64,000 bases of DNA from Flagellimonas oceani (GTDB taxonomy: Bacteria > Bacteroidota > Bacteroidia > Flavobacteriales > Flavobacteriaceae). The translations under genes and the position numbers were made by a program. Location of the stretch: assembly GCF_011068285.1 (NCBI RefSeq), contig NZ_CP049616.1, positions 4,422,001-4,486,000 on the forward strand, read 5' to 3'. The number at the start of each line of letters is the position of its first letter. The first letter of the stretch is position 1. The notes under the pieces were generated by a model. The model did no database searches. It saw nothing but the letters and a program-made list of their open reading frames with translations, and was not told the DNA's origin. Of the stretch, positions 34,774 through 42,907 are shown piece by piece.

Positions 34774-35118
34774 TTATCGATGATCGTCATCGCCGTCCGA
34801 GTGGCTTTCCTCCCTTTTAAGCACCAGTTCTCCTTTGGGGCTAAAATAGAGTTCATAATACGTCTCATCCTCGTTCTCGACCTCAAGTTCATACATAGTT
34901 CCCTTATCGGTCTCGACCTTTTCCACCTCTTCAATTTCCCATTTGGCATAATCGGAATTCTTAAAGGCATCCTGTACGGCCTTTGGAAGATTGGAGAACT
35001 CAATGGCCTCTTCACTTAGCTCTTTTATTTCGGATTGTGCCGTAGCCGTGAACATTCCGCCACCAATAAATAGTAGGGATAACAGCAAAATGCGAAAAAA
35101 TTTCTTATTTGTATTCAT
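34774..35118 (-). CDS. PepSY-like periplasmic protein (paralogue)
   Basis: A 114-residue exported protein with signal peptide (FFRILLLSLLFIGGGMFTATAQ). The mature part (EEAIEFSNLPKAVQDAFKNSDYAKWEIEEVEKVETDKGTMYELEVENEDETYYELYFSPKGELVLKREE) is closely similar to the lipoprotein at 22872 and ends in a His/Asp-rich tail (SHSDGDDDHR) that could bind metal. It sits between the DUF1259 gene and the histidine kinase, under regulon promoter d. Confidence 0.85.
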   Translation of the reverse strand: MNTNKKFFRILLLSLLFIGGGMFTATAQSEIKELSEEAIEFSNLPKAVQDAFKNSDYAKWEIEEVEKVETDKGTMYELEVENEDETYYELYFSPKGELVLKREESHSDGDDDHR

Positions 35119-35154
35119 AGCATTAAAATTTAAAGATTAACATTTAACTCATAC

Positions 35155-35190
35155 CAAATGTAAAAACTGAATCTGTAGAAATTTGGGATT
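35155..35190 (-). promoter_or_regulatory. Regulon promoter d (second PepSY-like gene)
   Basis: On the minus strand: TTTCTACAGA (plus 35072+100 region, 35172-35181), 9 nt, TACATTTG (35162-35155), a perfect TAnnTTTG, 36 bp before the ATG at 35118. Confidence 0.85.
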
Positions 35191-35191
35191 G

Positions 35192-36457
35192 TCAAAAATC
35201 GACGGTGAATGTGTGAAGCGCATTTTTGTGACTGTACGTTAACCTCCAATTGCCCTTATCGGCAATCTTGTGTGCAATGGCCAACCCAAGGCCCCACGAA
35301 TCTGGATTGTTGGAAGATTTATAGAACCGTTGGAACAATTTTTCCTTGTCAACCCCCTTTTCGCTACCGGTGTTGGTAATAACCAATCGTTTCCCGTCCA
35401 GGTTTATGATTACTTTTCCATCTTTCACGTTGTGCAGGAAGGCGTTTTTGAGCAGGTTTTGGATGAGAATCTCGATAAGCAACCTGTTTCCCTGGACAAT
35501 TGCCTCATTCCTGATATCGATCTCTGTCCTAATGTTTAAGGCTTCCTTCTGCTCCTCATAAAATTCCAGCGACCTACCTATTATTCCATCAACATTTACC
35601 TCTTCCGTTGTTAGGAACTGGTCATTCTCTATTTTCGCAAGCAGCAACAGGGTTTTGTTCAGTTTTTTCAGCCTTTGTGTGGAACCGATGATACCTTCCA
35701 GGATGTCAGACTGCTTTTCGGAGAGCTGTGTTTGGCCTATAAGTGCTTCCAGTTTTGACTGGATTATGGACAGAGGGGTCTGCATTTCGTGGGAAGCGTC
35801 CCCGACAAACTGTTTTTGGTTATCAAAGACCTCCTTGTTTTTCCGAGTCAGTTCGGTCATCACATTATTTAATAGCTGAAATTCTTCAATTTTGGAATTT
35901 GGGAATACTGGTGTATTTGCATTGCCAAGATTATAATTTTTGAGCTTGTCAAGCATAGTATAAAAGGGCTGCCATATTCTTCGAGAAAGCATTCTGTTTG
36001 AGAGGTAAAAACAGAAAGCAAGTCCAAAAAATAGCCCTCCTAGCGTAATAGCAATCGTACCAATGATTTCAGTTGCTTCCAGGTGAGGCTTCACAATTTC
36101 CAGTTTGTAATAGCTGTCGTTTAATTCCACAAATGTTATCAGCTTCCGGTACTCATCTAATTCGGCATCTATCGGTTCATAGATCAATGTGTCGGCATAG
36201 CTTTCTTTTCCGTCTTGAAACGTATTTATATCAATAGGGTAAAATGTAAAATCGTCCAGAGGGTAATCCTTCGCTATGGATATTTCCGGGTGCTTTTCGA
36301 GATAGGCAAGCAAGTTCATCTTACGGTTATACAAAACCTCATCTATGTTTTGAAGTACATTCCAGCTTAGCACCAGATAAAACAAGGTCGAGAATATCCC
36401 AAACAGTAAAAGGAATGCGAATAATTGGATTCGGGTCGTATAAGAAAGCAGCTTCAT
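35192..36457 (-). CDS. Sensor histidine kinase
   Basis: A 421-residue membrane histidine kinase: two N-terminal membrane helices (about 8-31 and 133-153) flanking a periplasmic sensor domain, a DHp domain with phospho-acceptor His223 in DASHEMQTPLS, and an HATPase domain (LIQNLLKNAFLHN, FYKSSNNPDSWGLGLAIAHKIADKG). It overlaps the response regulator gene by 4 bp, so they form a pair. It probably senses an envelope or metal/oxidative stress that the cargo genes relieve (inference). Confidence 0.95.
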   Translation of the reverse strand: MKLLSYTTRIQLFAFLLLFGIFSTLFYLVLSWNVLQNIDEVLYNRKMNLLAYLEKHPEISIAKDYPLDDFTFYPIDINTFQDGKESYADTLIYEPIDAELDEYRKLITFVELNDSYYKLEIVKPHLEATEIIGTIAITLGGLFFGLAFCFYLSNRMLSRRIWQPFYTMLDKLKNYNLGNANTPVFPNSKIEEFQLLNNVMTELTRKNKEVFDNQKQFVGDASHEMQTPLSIIQSKLEALIGQTQLSEKQSDILEGIIGSTQRLKKLNKTLLLLAKIENDQFLTTEEVNVDGIIGRSLEFYEEQKEALNIRTEIDIRNEAIVQGNRLLIEILIQNLLKNAFLHNVKDGKVIINLDGKRLVITNTGSEKGVDKEKLFQRFYKSSNNPDSWGLGLAIAHKIADKGNWRLTYSHKNALHTFTVDF

Positions 36458-37137
36458 ATTGTTTTTATTTGGTATCCCACACCGTAAATATTGGTTATTT
36501 CCACGTTGGCACCTGCTTCCTTTAGCTTGCGTCTCAAATTTCTGATTTGTGAAAACAAAAAATCAAAACTCTGTACCTCATCTACGTAATCGCCCCAGAT
36601 ATATTCTGCCAAAGAAACCTTGGTGATCACCCGTTTGTGATTGTTGATCAAGTGGGTAAGGATAGCATATTCTTTCTTTGTTAGAGAAAGTGGGCTTTCG
36701 AGATTATCAATTCCAACTATGTACTGATCTGGTTCTATTACCAGATTAGCATAGTGAACCAATCTATTTGTCTTGAATTGTTTTCTCCTTATAATTGCCT
36801 TTATACGGGCATTCAACTCGGAAAAGTAAAATGGTTTGGTCAGGTAATCATCAGCTCCTAACCCCAAGCCTTTTAATTTATCGTCCAGGGAATTACGGGC
36901 AGAAAGGATGATTACCCCATCGGACTTATCATCCTTATGGAGAACCTCTAGCAAATGGAAACCATTACCATCTGGAAGATTAATGTCCAAAATAATACAG
37001 TCATAATCATAAAGACCGATGCGCTCCAGACCTTCGGAGAGATTACAGGCGACATCACAAAAATACCCCTCTTCCGCGGCGAATTCTTCGAGGCTTTTTA
37101 GCATTTCAGGTTCATCTTCTATAATGAGCAGTTTCAT
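36454..37137 (-). CDS. Response regulator, OmpR/PhoB type
   Basis: A 227-residue regulator: receiver domain with the acidic pair E7/D8, phospho-acceptor Asp51 (CIILDINLP), and Lys near 101 (YLTKPF); then an OmpR-type winged helix (SLTKKEYAILTHLINNHKRVITKVSLAEYIWGD...LRRKLKEAG). The gene has its own copy of the TTTCTACAGA promoter (e), which fits autoregulation. It probably binds that motif at all five cargo promoters. Confidence 0.95.
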   Translation of the reverse strand: MKLLIIEDEPEMLKSLEEFAAEEGYFCDVACNLSEGLERIGLYDYDCIILDINLPDGNGFHLLEVLHKDDKSDGVIILSARNSLDDKLKGLGLGADDYLTKPFYFSELNARIKAIIRRKQFKTNRLVHYANLVIEPDQYIVGIDNLESPLSLTKKEYAILTHLINNHKRVITKVSLAEYIWGDYVDEVQSFDFLFSQIRNLRRKLKEAGANVEITNIYGVGYQIKTI

Positions 37138-37142
37138 GTTTT

Positions 37143-37178
37143 CAAAATACGGAATTAAATCTGTAGAAATTTTGTATT
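37143..37178 (-). promoter_or_regulatory. Regulon promoter e (response regulator)
   Basis: On the minus strand: TTTCTACAGA (plus 37160-37169), 9 nt, GTATTTTG (37150-37143), 5 nt before the ATG at 37137, so the message may be leaderless. Confidence 0.75.
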
Positions 37179-37364
37179 ATGTTTTAACTGACAACTACGA
37201 TAAATAGTAAAATTATTAAATCTGTTTTTTTCGCTTTTTACCAGTACATTTTTCGAATTGATTGGGAAAACCTTAAAAAATTTGTGATTAATATTAACCC
37301 TAAAATAATTTTTAATAATTAGATTCAACCCGAAGATTTTTAAGGGTCAATCAATCAGTTTATT

Positions 37365-38579
37365 TTAAAAATTCACTACACTTTCAAGAGCGTCATCAGC
37401 ATCTTTGTGAATAAAATTTGCTTGGTAGTTGATCGTGGTTTTCAAATCGCTATGTCGATATAATTTTTGAAGCATAAGCGGGTGGATGCTATCGCCTGCA
37501 ATATTGCCAAAGGAATGTCTGGCAATATGCATCGTTACTTTTTTCTGAATGCTTGCTCTTTTCGTAATTTTTTTTAGGTGGTCGTTGAATTTTTTGTTTG
37601 CTACCTTTTTCTTGCGGTAAATATCTTTCGCATCAGTTAAGTCTGCCTTTTTCATTTCTGGAAAGACAAAATCATCATCATTTACTTTGTCATCAATATA
37701 TTGCAATAATATTCTTTCAACCTTAGCTGGAATCTTTAAGGACAATAACTTTGAGTTCTTGCTCATCCTGTAATGCAATCGCCCATCATAAATTTGGGAC
37801 CACCTTATGAATAAGACGTCTGAAACTCTCATTCCTGCAAAATAGAAGCTAAACAACCAAATGTTCAAAGAATGCCTTTCCATATCAGTAAGCTCAGAAA
37901 CATTTTCCAAAGCTTTTATCTCTTTACCAGATAGCCCTGTTTTGTTGGTTTCTGGAAACTTGATTTTAAATTTGCCCTTGCCAAAGGGATATATTTCTTT
38001 ACTCACAACCTTGTCGCGAATAGCTCTGTTAAACAATAACCTTATTAAAACCATCACATTCATAGCTGTGGTTTCAGTTAATGAACAAGAACCTTTTAAA
38101 TGAATTTTGAACTTTTTGAGAAATCGCTCATCAATTTCTTGGAAAGTAAGATGCCGGCCAGAGCTATACTTTTCTATATAACTCACCCAAGCTGAATCTG
38201 TAGAGTGGCGATTGATTTTCTTTTCAGCCTCTAAGGCTTCAAGATGCTCGTCAGCAAAATCAAAAAAAGTTAAGCTCGAAGTTGGCTTATATATTTCTTT
38301 TTTGATTTGTCGAGCAGTAGCAGCTTTATTATCAGTCTGTAGTGCAATAAGCCCTTTTCTGGCTTCGGATAGTTTGAAAGCTATCAAATTGTTCAGGCTT
38401 TCAGCTTCAGAATGCGATTTTTTTACCTTTAGATTTTTAGAGTCCCAATCCTCTAATTCAATATAATGGCCTATATGTTTGTAAGTTGAACGACGGTCTT
38501 TGGTTATTCTAATTGCAAGCGGATAAAGCCCTTTTGCGTTAGGCTTTTTGCGAAGAATTATTTTTGCACTCGTTGACAT
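37365..38579 (-). CDS. Tyrosine recombinase / ICE integrase
   Basis: A 404-residue site-specific recombinase of the Bacteroidetes type: N-terminal Arm-binding domain (AKIILRKKPNAKGLYPLAIRITKDRR), a SAM-like core-binding domain (LTFFDFADEHLEAL...), and the catalytic domain with Arg251 (FAGMRVSD), His351-x2-Arg354 (HIARHSFG), His376 (LYRHSDL) and Tyr385 (TTINYQ). It lies about 210 bp from the tRNA-Leu fragment, the normal position for an enzyme that integrates the element there. Confidence 0.95.
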   Translation of the reverse strand: MSTSAKIILRKKPNAKGLYPLAIRITKDRRSTYKHIGHYIELEDWDSKNLKVKKSHSEAESLNNLIAFKLSEARKGLIALQTDNKAATARQIKKEIYKPTSSLTFFDFADEHLEALEAEKKINRHSTDSAWVSYIEKYSSGRHLTFQEIDERFLKKFKIHLKGSCSLTETTAMNVMVLIRLLFNRAIRDKVVSKEIYPFGKGKFKIKFPETNKTGLSGKEIKALENVSELTDMERHSLNIWLFSFYFAGMRVSDVLFIRWSQIYDGRLHYRMSKNSKLLSLKIPAKVERILLQYIDDKVNDDDFVFPEMKKADLTDAKDIYRKKKVANKKFNDHLKKITKRASIQKKVTMHIARHSFGNIAGDSIHPLMLQKLYRHSDLKTTINYQANFIHKDADDALESVVNF

Positions 38580-38612
38580 TTTGAACCTGGTTTAGATACG
38601 AAAGCCAAATCA

Positions 38613-38688
38613 GGTACAACATTTTGTCAAAAACTCACTCTAAAGATACTACTTTATTGGAACTTTTGGGTACAACATAGGTACAACA
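38613..38688. repeat. Three ggtacaaca direct repeats next to the integrase
   Basis: Perfect 9-bp copies at 38613-38621, 38669-38677 and 38680-38688; the last two are 11 bp apart, one helical turn. Placed between integrase and attachment site, they fit integrase arm-type binding sites or operators of the integrase promoter. Confidence 0.55.
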
Positions 38689-38790
38689 AATGTTGAAATC
38701 AACTGATATTAATTGACTTTAAATAAAATGATGGAAAACATAAACCATTGAAAATGAGTAAATTTATGTTTTATTAGTGCAATATATACC

Positions 38791-38843
38791 AGACTTAGGA
38801 TCTAGTGCCGCAAGGCGTGGGGGTTCGACTCCCTTCACCCGCA
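38791..38843 (+). tRNA. tRNA-Leu(TAG) 3' fragment = right attachment site
   Basis: From 38791 the sequence runs through the anticodon loop (CTTAGGA, anticodon TAG), the long variable arm (tgccgcaaggcgt), the T-arm with GGTTCGACTC and the 3' acceptor strand cacccgc plus discriminator A. The 5' half (acceptor 5' strand, D-arm, left anticodon stem) is absent: the sequence left of 38791 is unrelated. This is the displaced 3' end left at the integrase-proximal side of an ICE integrated in a tRNA-Leu gene; the intact gene should lie beyond the left edge of the window. Confidence 0.85.
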
Positions 38844-38844
38844 C

Positions 38845-38877
38845 AAAAAGCTCTTCAAGCACTGAGGAGCTTTTTTT
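38845..38877. terminator. Bidirectional terminator behind the tRNA fragment
   Basis: Perfect 9-bp arms aaaaagctc (38845-38853) / gagcttttt (38867-38875) followed by further T. It would end the tRNA transcript and, on the other strand, the surface-protein operon that stops at 38881. Confidence 0.85.
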
Positions 38878-38880
38878 ATT

Positions 38881-40011
38881 TTATCTCGCCAAGTACAAAT
38901 ACCCTTGATACTCCAGGCCAAGGTCATCCAAAGAAACCAGATAAAAATATACCCCTTGCGGCAGACCGTTGTTTCGGTTGATCACAACATCACCCTTGTT
39001 GGCATATCCGGTGAACTCATCGGTGTAATTGTGCATTTCAAAAACCAGCATTCCGTTCCGGTCATAGATTCGGACCCAATTGTCGTTTGAAAGTGCGAGT
39101 TCATCAATGTTTAAAAAATCGTTGATGCCATCGCCATTCGGGGTAAGCAGATAATTATCCAAATCAGGAATATCTTCAGGAGCATTTAAGGTTCCAAAAG
39201 TTATGGCTTCATAATCATCAGGAATAAATGTAGTGGTGAAGGCCACTCCTTCCGTTAGGTTTCCGACCGCTCCAGTTCCCAGATTTTCCCATCGATTATT
39301 GGTTTTGCTCCATCCAACCACTGTAATTTCATCAACCGAGTTGGCCATGGCCGGCATTCGGCTGCGTTGGTTCCACGAAATTTGAATGGTCGATGGCACG
39401 GTGCCTTCCAATCGCCAAAATTCCGTAGGGCTTATTCGCATCAACATATTTTCTCTGGTATTGGTGCCAATGGATGTTAAATTAGCCGGGTCTGAATAAA
39501 AATAGGCACAATTGGCCGCTGTGTTGATGGATTCCGATTGTAGAATTAGTGCTCGCAATTGTTGGTCGTCGCCCACCGGGAAGATAAATTCCGGTTTGTT
39601 TTTTACAGAAACATAACCATCTACTTTACTGATGTTGGTGGTTCCTGTGTGAAACGAACCGTCATAAAAGCGAAGTGACACGAAGGCATCTGTTCTTGGT
39701 GTCTTTACGTCACCCTGAATAAAATTGATATTGTTTTCTGCTTCGAGGGAAACCTCCAATTGTAATCCTTCTTCGGTGAAGAACTCCAAGTCCATGAATC
39801 TGGGCGGGAAAAGTCCAGTTAAGCTGATGGACTGCAAGCTGTAAAACCCGGCAAGACCTTGATTGTCATCAAAAATGCCATCATTGGTTAGGTTTCCATG
39901 AAAACCGATGGCGCCCTGATCATGTATCTTTAGCATTCCCAAGTTTCGGGTGCCTTCCTGGGCAGGTAGGTTCAGGAACCATAATAAAAAGATGCCATAA
40001 ATTGTTTTCAT
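38881..40011 (-). CDS. Cell-surface protein with type B T9SS sorting domain
   Basis: A 376-residue secreted protein: signal peptide (IYGIFLLWFLNLPAQ), a beta-rich body, and a C-terminal gliding motility-associated domain (YLLTPNGDGINDFLNIDELA...VRIYDRNGMLVFEMHNY...LPQGVYFYLVSL) of the CHU_C type used by the type IX secretion system. It is the last gene of a four-gene leftward operon, overlapping in style with three other exported proteins. Probably a surface adhesin or matrix protein; exact role unknown. Confidence 0.85.
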   Translation of the reverse strand: MKTIYGIFLLWFLNLPAQEGTRNLGMLKIHDQGAIGFHGNLTNDGIFDDNQGLAGFYSLQSISLTGLFPPRFMDLEFFTEEGLQLEVSLEAENNINFIQGDVKTPRTDAFVSLRFYDGSFHTGTTNISKVDGYVSVKNKPEFIFPVGDDQQLRALILQSESINTAANCAYFYSDPANLTSIGTNTRENMLMRISPTEFWRLEGTVPSTIQISWNQRSRMPAMANSVDEITVVGWSKTNNRWENLGTGAVGNLTEGVAFTTTFIPDDYEAITFGTLNAPEDIPDLDNYLLTPNGDGINDFLNIDELALSNDNWVRIYDRNGMLVFEMHNYTDEFTGYANKGDVVINRNNGLPQGVYFYLVSLDDLGLEYQGYLYLAR

Positions 40012-40013
40012 GG

Positions 40014-40955
40014 CTACCGCAGTTTATTTATTGTAAAACTTGAGTTGCCGCTGCCGTCCATCCGAACGGACCCTGCATTGGCCTCTCTATACGACAATAT
40101 TGAGATTACATCGTTGGCATCCAGTTCCAGTATTTCGCTGCTGTGTACGCTGGAGTGATTGTGGCCATTTACGAATCGTATCAATCCGTTTGCACCCCAT
40201 GCCCCAACGGCTGTGCCATTTACGGCAATCCTGATATTGACATTCGTGTCAAATTCGTTGGAGTTTAGAATACTGTCGTCTATCCCGATCAAGGCAATAT
40301 TGGCCCTGATATCGTAGCGTCCAGCCTCTTTTACGACCAAAGTGTTACCACTGACTTGATATAAATTGGTGCCATCGTCCACATAATCTACTGATCCAAA
40401 AATGGGTACTTGAGTGTCGTTGACATTCAAGTTTGTTGAAGTATTGGTATTGGTCCATCGGCCCCCGTAGTTTACCTTGGAAATATGCAAAACACCATCG
40501 GTATCGGCTTTCAGAATCACATCGGAATGGGATGCTTGTTCCATGGTACGCACCCTCACACTCCCGTTCACATCTATGGATTGTGCGGGTGACGGGGTTC
40601 CAACACCCAGCCTATTATTGGTTTCGTCCCAGAACAATTGGTCGTTTTCTTGTTCCGGGGTGCCATCGGAAGCTGCAAAAAAGATAGAACCCGGTGCGCC
40701 GGTAAAGGTGATTTCCTGCCAAGCGGAACCGTTCCATATGTTCACTATTTGGTGTTCGCTGTCAGAGGTGTCGAACCATATATCGTTCAATACAGGGGAT
40801 GTTGGCGGCAATGCTCCTGTGCTAACGGTTGTGTTTCGCACAACGGCCGTGGTACCTTTGTTATCGACTACCCTTATTTCTTGTGAAACGATGAATTGGC
40901 CCGACCCAACGAGGAGTACCGTTAAAAAAATATGTTTTAAGCGAGGCAGGCACAT
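40014..40955 (-). CDS. Exported protein with C1q-like C-terminal domain
   Basis: A 313-residue exported protein (HIFLTVLLVGSGQFIVSQ signal). The middle contains a tail-fibre-like segment (FWDETNNRLGVGTPSPAQSIDVNGSVRV) and the C-terminal 130 residues (VDYVDDGTNLYQVSGNTLVVKEAGRYDIRANIALIGID...ILELDANDVISILSYRE) look like a C1q/TNF-type beta sandwich. It lies 2 bp from the T9SS-sorted gene, so the two products may assemble together on the surface. Confidence 0.65.
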   Translation of the reverse strand: MCLPRLKHIFLTVLLVGSGQFIVSQEIRVVDNKGTTAVVRNTTVSTGALPPTSPVLNDIWFDTSDSEHQIVNIWNGSAWQEITFTGAPGSIFFAASDGTPEQENDQLFWDETNNRLGVGTPSPAQSIDVNGSVRVRTMEQASHSDVILKADTDGVLHISKVNYGGRWTNTNTSTNLNVNDTQVPIFGSVDYVDDGTNLYQVSGNTLVVKEAGRYDIRANIALIGIDDSILNSNEFDTNVNIRIAVNGTAVGAWGANGLIRFVNGHNHSSVHSSEILELDANDVISILSYREANAGSVRMDGSGNSSFTINKLR

Positions 40956-40974
40956 TCTCTGGGCATTATAATTT

Positions 40975-41676
40975 CTATTTTACGTATTGTACTTCAATAA
41001 TGTCCCCAGCGTATATGGCCCAATCGTTAGGAGCCGTTCCTCCGGGCACAAGGGTCACTGTAGAAGTTGCAATGGTATAGTCTACATTGGCAATGAGCTT
41101 TACACCGTTACGATACACCCAAATTTGACTGAATGTGGGGAGTTCCGGGCTTCCGGTAAGAGGGTAGGCGGTTTGTCCGGCAGTTGCCGTAAAACTCTCT
41201 TGCCCGCTTTGTACCAAGCTAAGGTCGGCTGCCAAAAGTTTTTTTACGGCACCGGTAGCTTCGTCGCGTACAAGAATGGTGTAACCGGTTCCTGTCCCAT
41301 GGTCGGATGCCGTGGTGGCGTCGGTAGAGGGTGTTTCGGTAGAGATCAACTCAATGCCATCCAAACCAAATACGTTTCCATCTACGTCGATAAAGGTGTC
41401 GTTGGTCAATGTGCCGCCCAATTGAAGGGTTGTGGTCGTAACATCGTCGGTGGTGTTGGAGAGCATGGTAACCCCATTCTGGGTTTGGATATACTTAATG
41501 GTACCTCTATTATCGATAACCCGTATGGCTCCTCCCGTAGTTGTGGTTCCAGGCACAATATCGGATGCCTTGGTGACATCTCCGCTCGTTTGTTGGGCAC
41601 TCATCGTCCCAATGGAAAGCATTCCTGCAACAAGGAACGCAAAATTCATGGTTTTAAAAATGATTGAAGTTTTCAT
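40975..41676 (-). CDS. Exported Thr-rich surface protein
   Basis: A 233-residue exported protein (signal peptide FAFLVAGMLSIGTMSAQQ). Thr/Gly-rich beta repeats fill the middle; the end QESFTATAGQTAYPLTGSPELPTFSQIWVYRNGVKLIANVDYTI...IEVQYVK resembles the ends of phage tail or receptor-binding proteins. The neighbour at 41713 has the same C-terminal pattern (FTTPQTI...VYRNGIKI), so the pair are paralogues. Function not known. Confidence 0.65.
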   Translation of the reverse strand: MKTSIIFKTMNFAFLVAGMLSIGTMSAQQTSGDVTKASDIVPGTTTTGGAIRVIDNRGTIKYIQTQNGVTMLSNTTDDVTTTTLQLGGTLTNDTFIDVDGNVFGLDGIELISTETPSTDATTASDHGTGTGYTILVRDEATGAVKKLLAADLSLVQSGQESFTATAGQTAYPLTGSPELPTFSQIWVYRNGVKLIANVDYTIATSTVTLVPGGTAPNDWAIYAGDIIEVQYVK

Positions 41677-41712
41677 GTAAAAAGTATTTAATTAATGTGC
41701 GATTTATGCTGA

Positions 41713-42408
41713 TTATTGAATTTGTACTATCCGGATTTCATCGTTGGCAAAGCAGATAACATCTGGTTGAAGCTCTATTAGATTGGGTCCTATGGCCGAA
41801 AAACCAATTTTTATACCGTTCCTGTAAACATCTATCTTGTCGGTGTCCGTAATGGTTTGTGGGGTAGTGAACTGGTTTTGGCCTTCCGATGCAGCTATTA
41901 CACTCTCTTGCTTTTGGACCAAAGCATCCAAAGGAGTTTTGGTAAGCGCTCCTGTGTCGTCCAAGACGACCATTGTTGCGTTTGAAAGATCATTGTTTTC
42001 TTCAAGACCGGTAATGGTCAAGGTGTTGATGGCATCGGTCTGTATAGTGGTAGGCCGTACAAGTGACCCGCCCAATTGTACGGTATTTCCATTGACTACC
42101 GAAAGCCCATTGTTTCCCAGTGCGTTTATGTAGCCATTGTTTCTACATAGATTTCTCCATGAGTCACCTGAATACATAAATATGCATTGTGCATCCGTAT
42201 TATAGACCAATGCGCCATTTAATGGGGTTATGGCGTTCATTTGATTTTCCGTGACTCTTGTGAGTACAAATACACGAGAGCTGCTTTCCAGTTCCAAAAG
42301 GGATGATGCGTCGATCAATTGTAGGTTATCCCCAATCTTGACCTGGGCATTGCCCTTTAGGGCTACCAAAAGAAAAGCAGTCAATATAATGGTATAAATG
42401 AACTTCAC
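41713..42408 (-). CDS. Exported surface protein, paralogue of the next gene
   Basis: A 231-residue exported protein (signal peptide IILTAFLLVALKGNAQ). It contains LLELESSSRVFVLTRVTENQMNAITPLNGALVYNTDAQCIFMYSGDSWRNL, a motif common in flavobacterial surface proteins with tail-fibre-like repeats, and the VYRNGIKIGFSAIGPNLIELQPDVICFANDEIRIVQIQ ending shared with the gene at 40975. It is the first gene of the operon. An ATGTAA/TTACAT inverted repeat lies upstream (about 42421-42443). Confidence 0.65.
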   Translation of the reverse strand: MKFIYTIILTAFLLVALKGNAQVKIGDNLQLIDASSLLELESSSRVFVLTRVTENQMNAITPLNGALVYNTDAQCIFMYSGDSWRNLCRNNGYINALGNNGLSVVNGNTVQLGGSLVRPTTIQTDAINTLTITGLEENNDLSNATMVVLDDTGALTKTPLDALVQKQESVIAASEGQNQFTTPQTITDTDKIDVYRNGIKIGFSAIGPNLIELQPDVICFANDEIRIVQIQ

Positions 42409-42907
42409 TATTTACAAAATATGTAAGTAAAATATTACATACATGAAAATAGAAAAAGTTTGGGCACAAAGGTTTTTTTTGTTGTGTATTGAGTTAAAAT
42501 AGTTGATAAATATCTAAAATATAGTGTTTTAAGGTTTTTAAAGAGAGGCTTTTACCTCAATAACAAGGAGTCAAGTTTTGATTGTTTGAACTCAGATTTT
42601 TAAAATATAGGAAAGGATAAACTCAAGCTAATTCGAGAAAATCATTAAAAATAGGTGTATAAAACAATTTGGGGTTTTTGTTAAATAGAAGAATAATTGT
42701 AAATTTAAGACAATCAGATGTTTGGGATTACATAGACTCCAACTAAATTTTAGGGTATGGTAAAATTCATTGTTTATCGTTTGGCGGAGTTCAATTTTTT
42801 TTACAATAAAACATTATAATTGAAGTTTAATCATTGTAAAATATTGATATTTGTCAATTTTTTTTACAGTAAACCAAACTGCAACTAAACTAAATAGGCC
42901 AAAAGCT
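42409..42907. other. Intergenic region with a 20-bp direct repeat
   Basis: Gene-free stretch between the divergent surface-protein operon and the response regulator. The sequence tcaattttttttacaataaa at 42791-42810 recurs with one change at 42854-42873, a 63-bp step, just upstream of the response regulator; a possible activator or polyadenine-like control element. Nothing else was recognised. Confidence 0.5.

Noticed and set aside
37205..37364. Gene or RNA between response regulator and integrase
   Set aside because: AT-rich, no frame or stable hairpin recognised.
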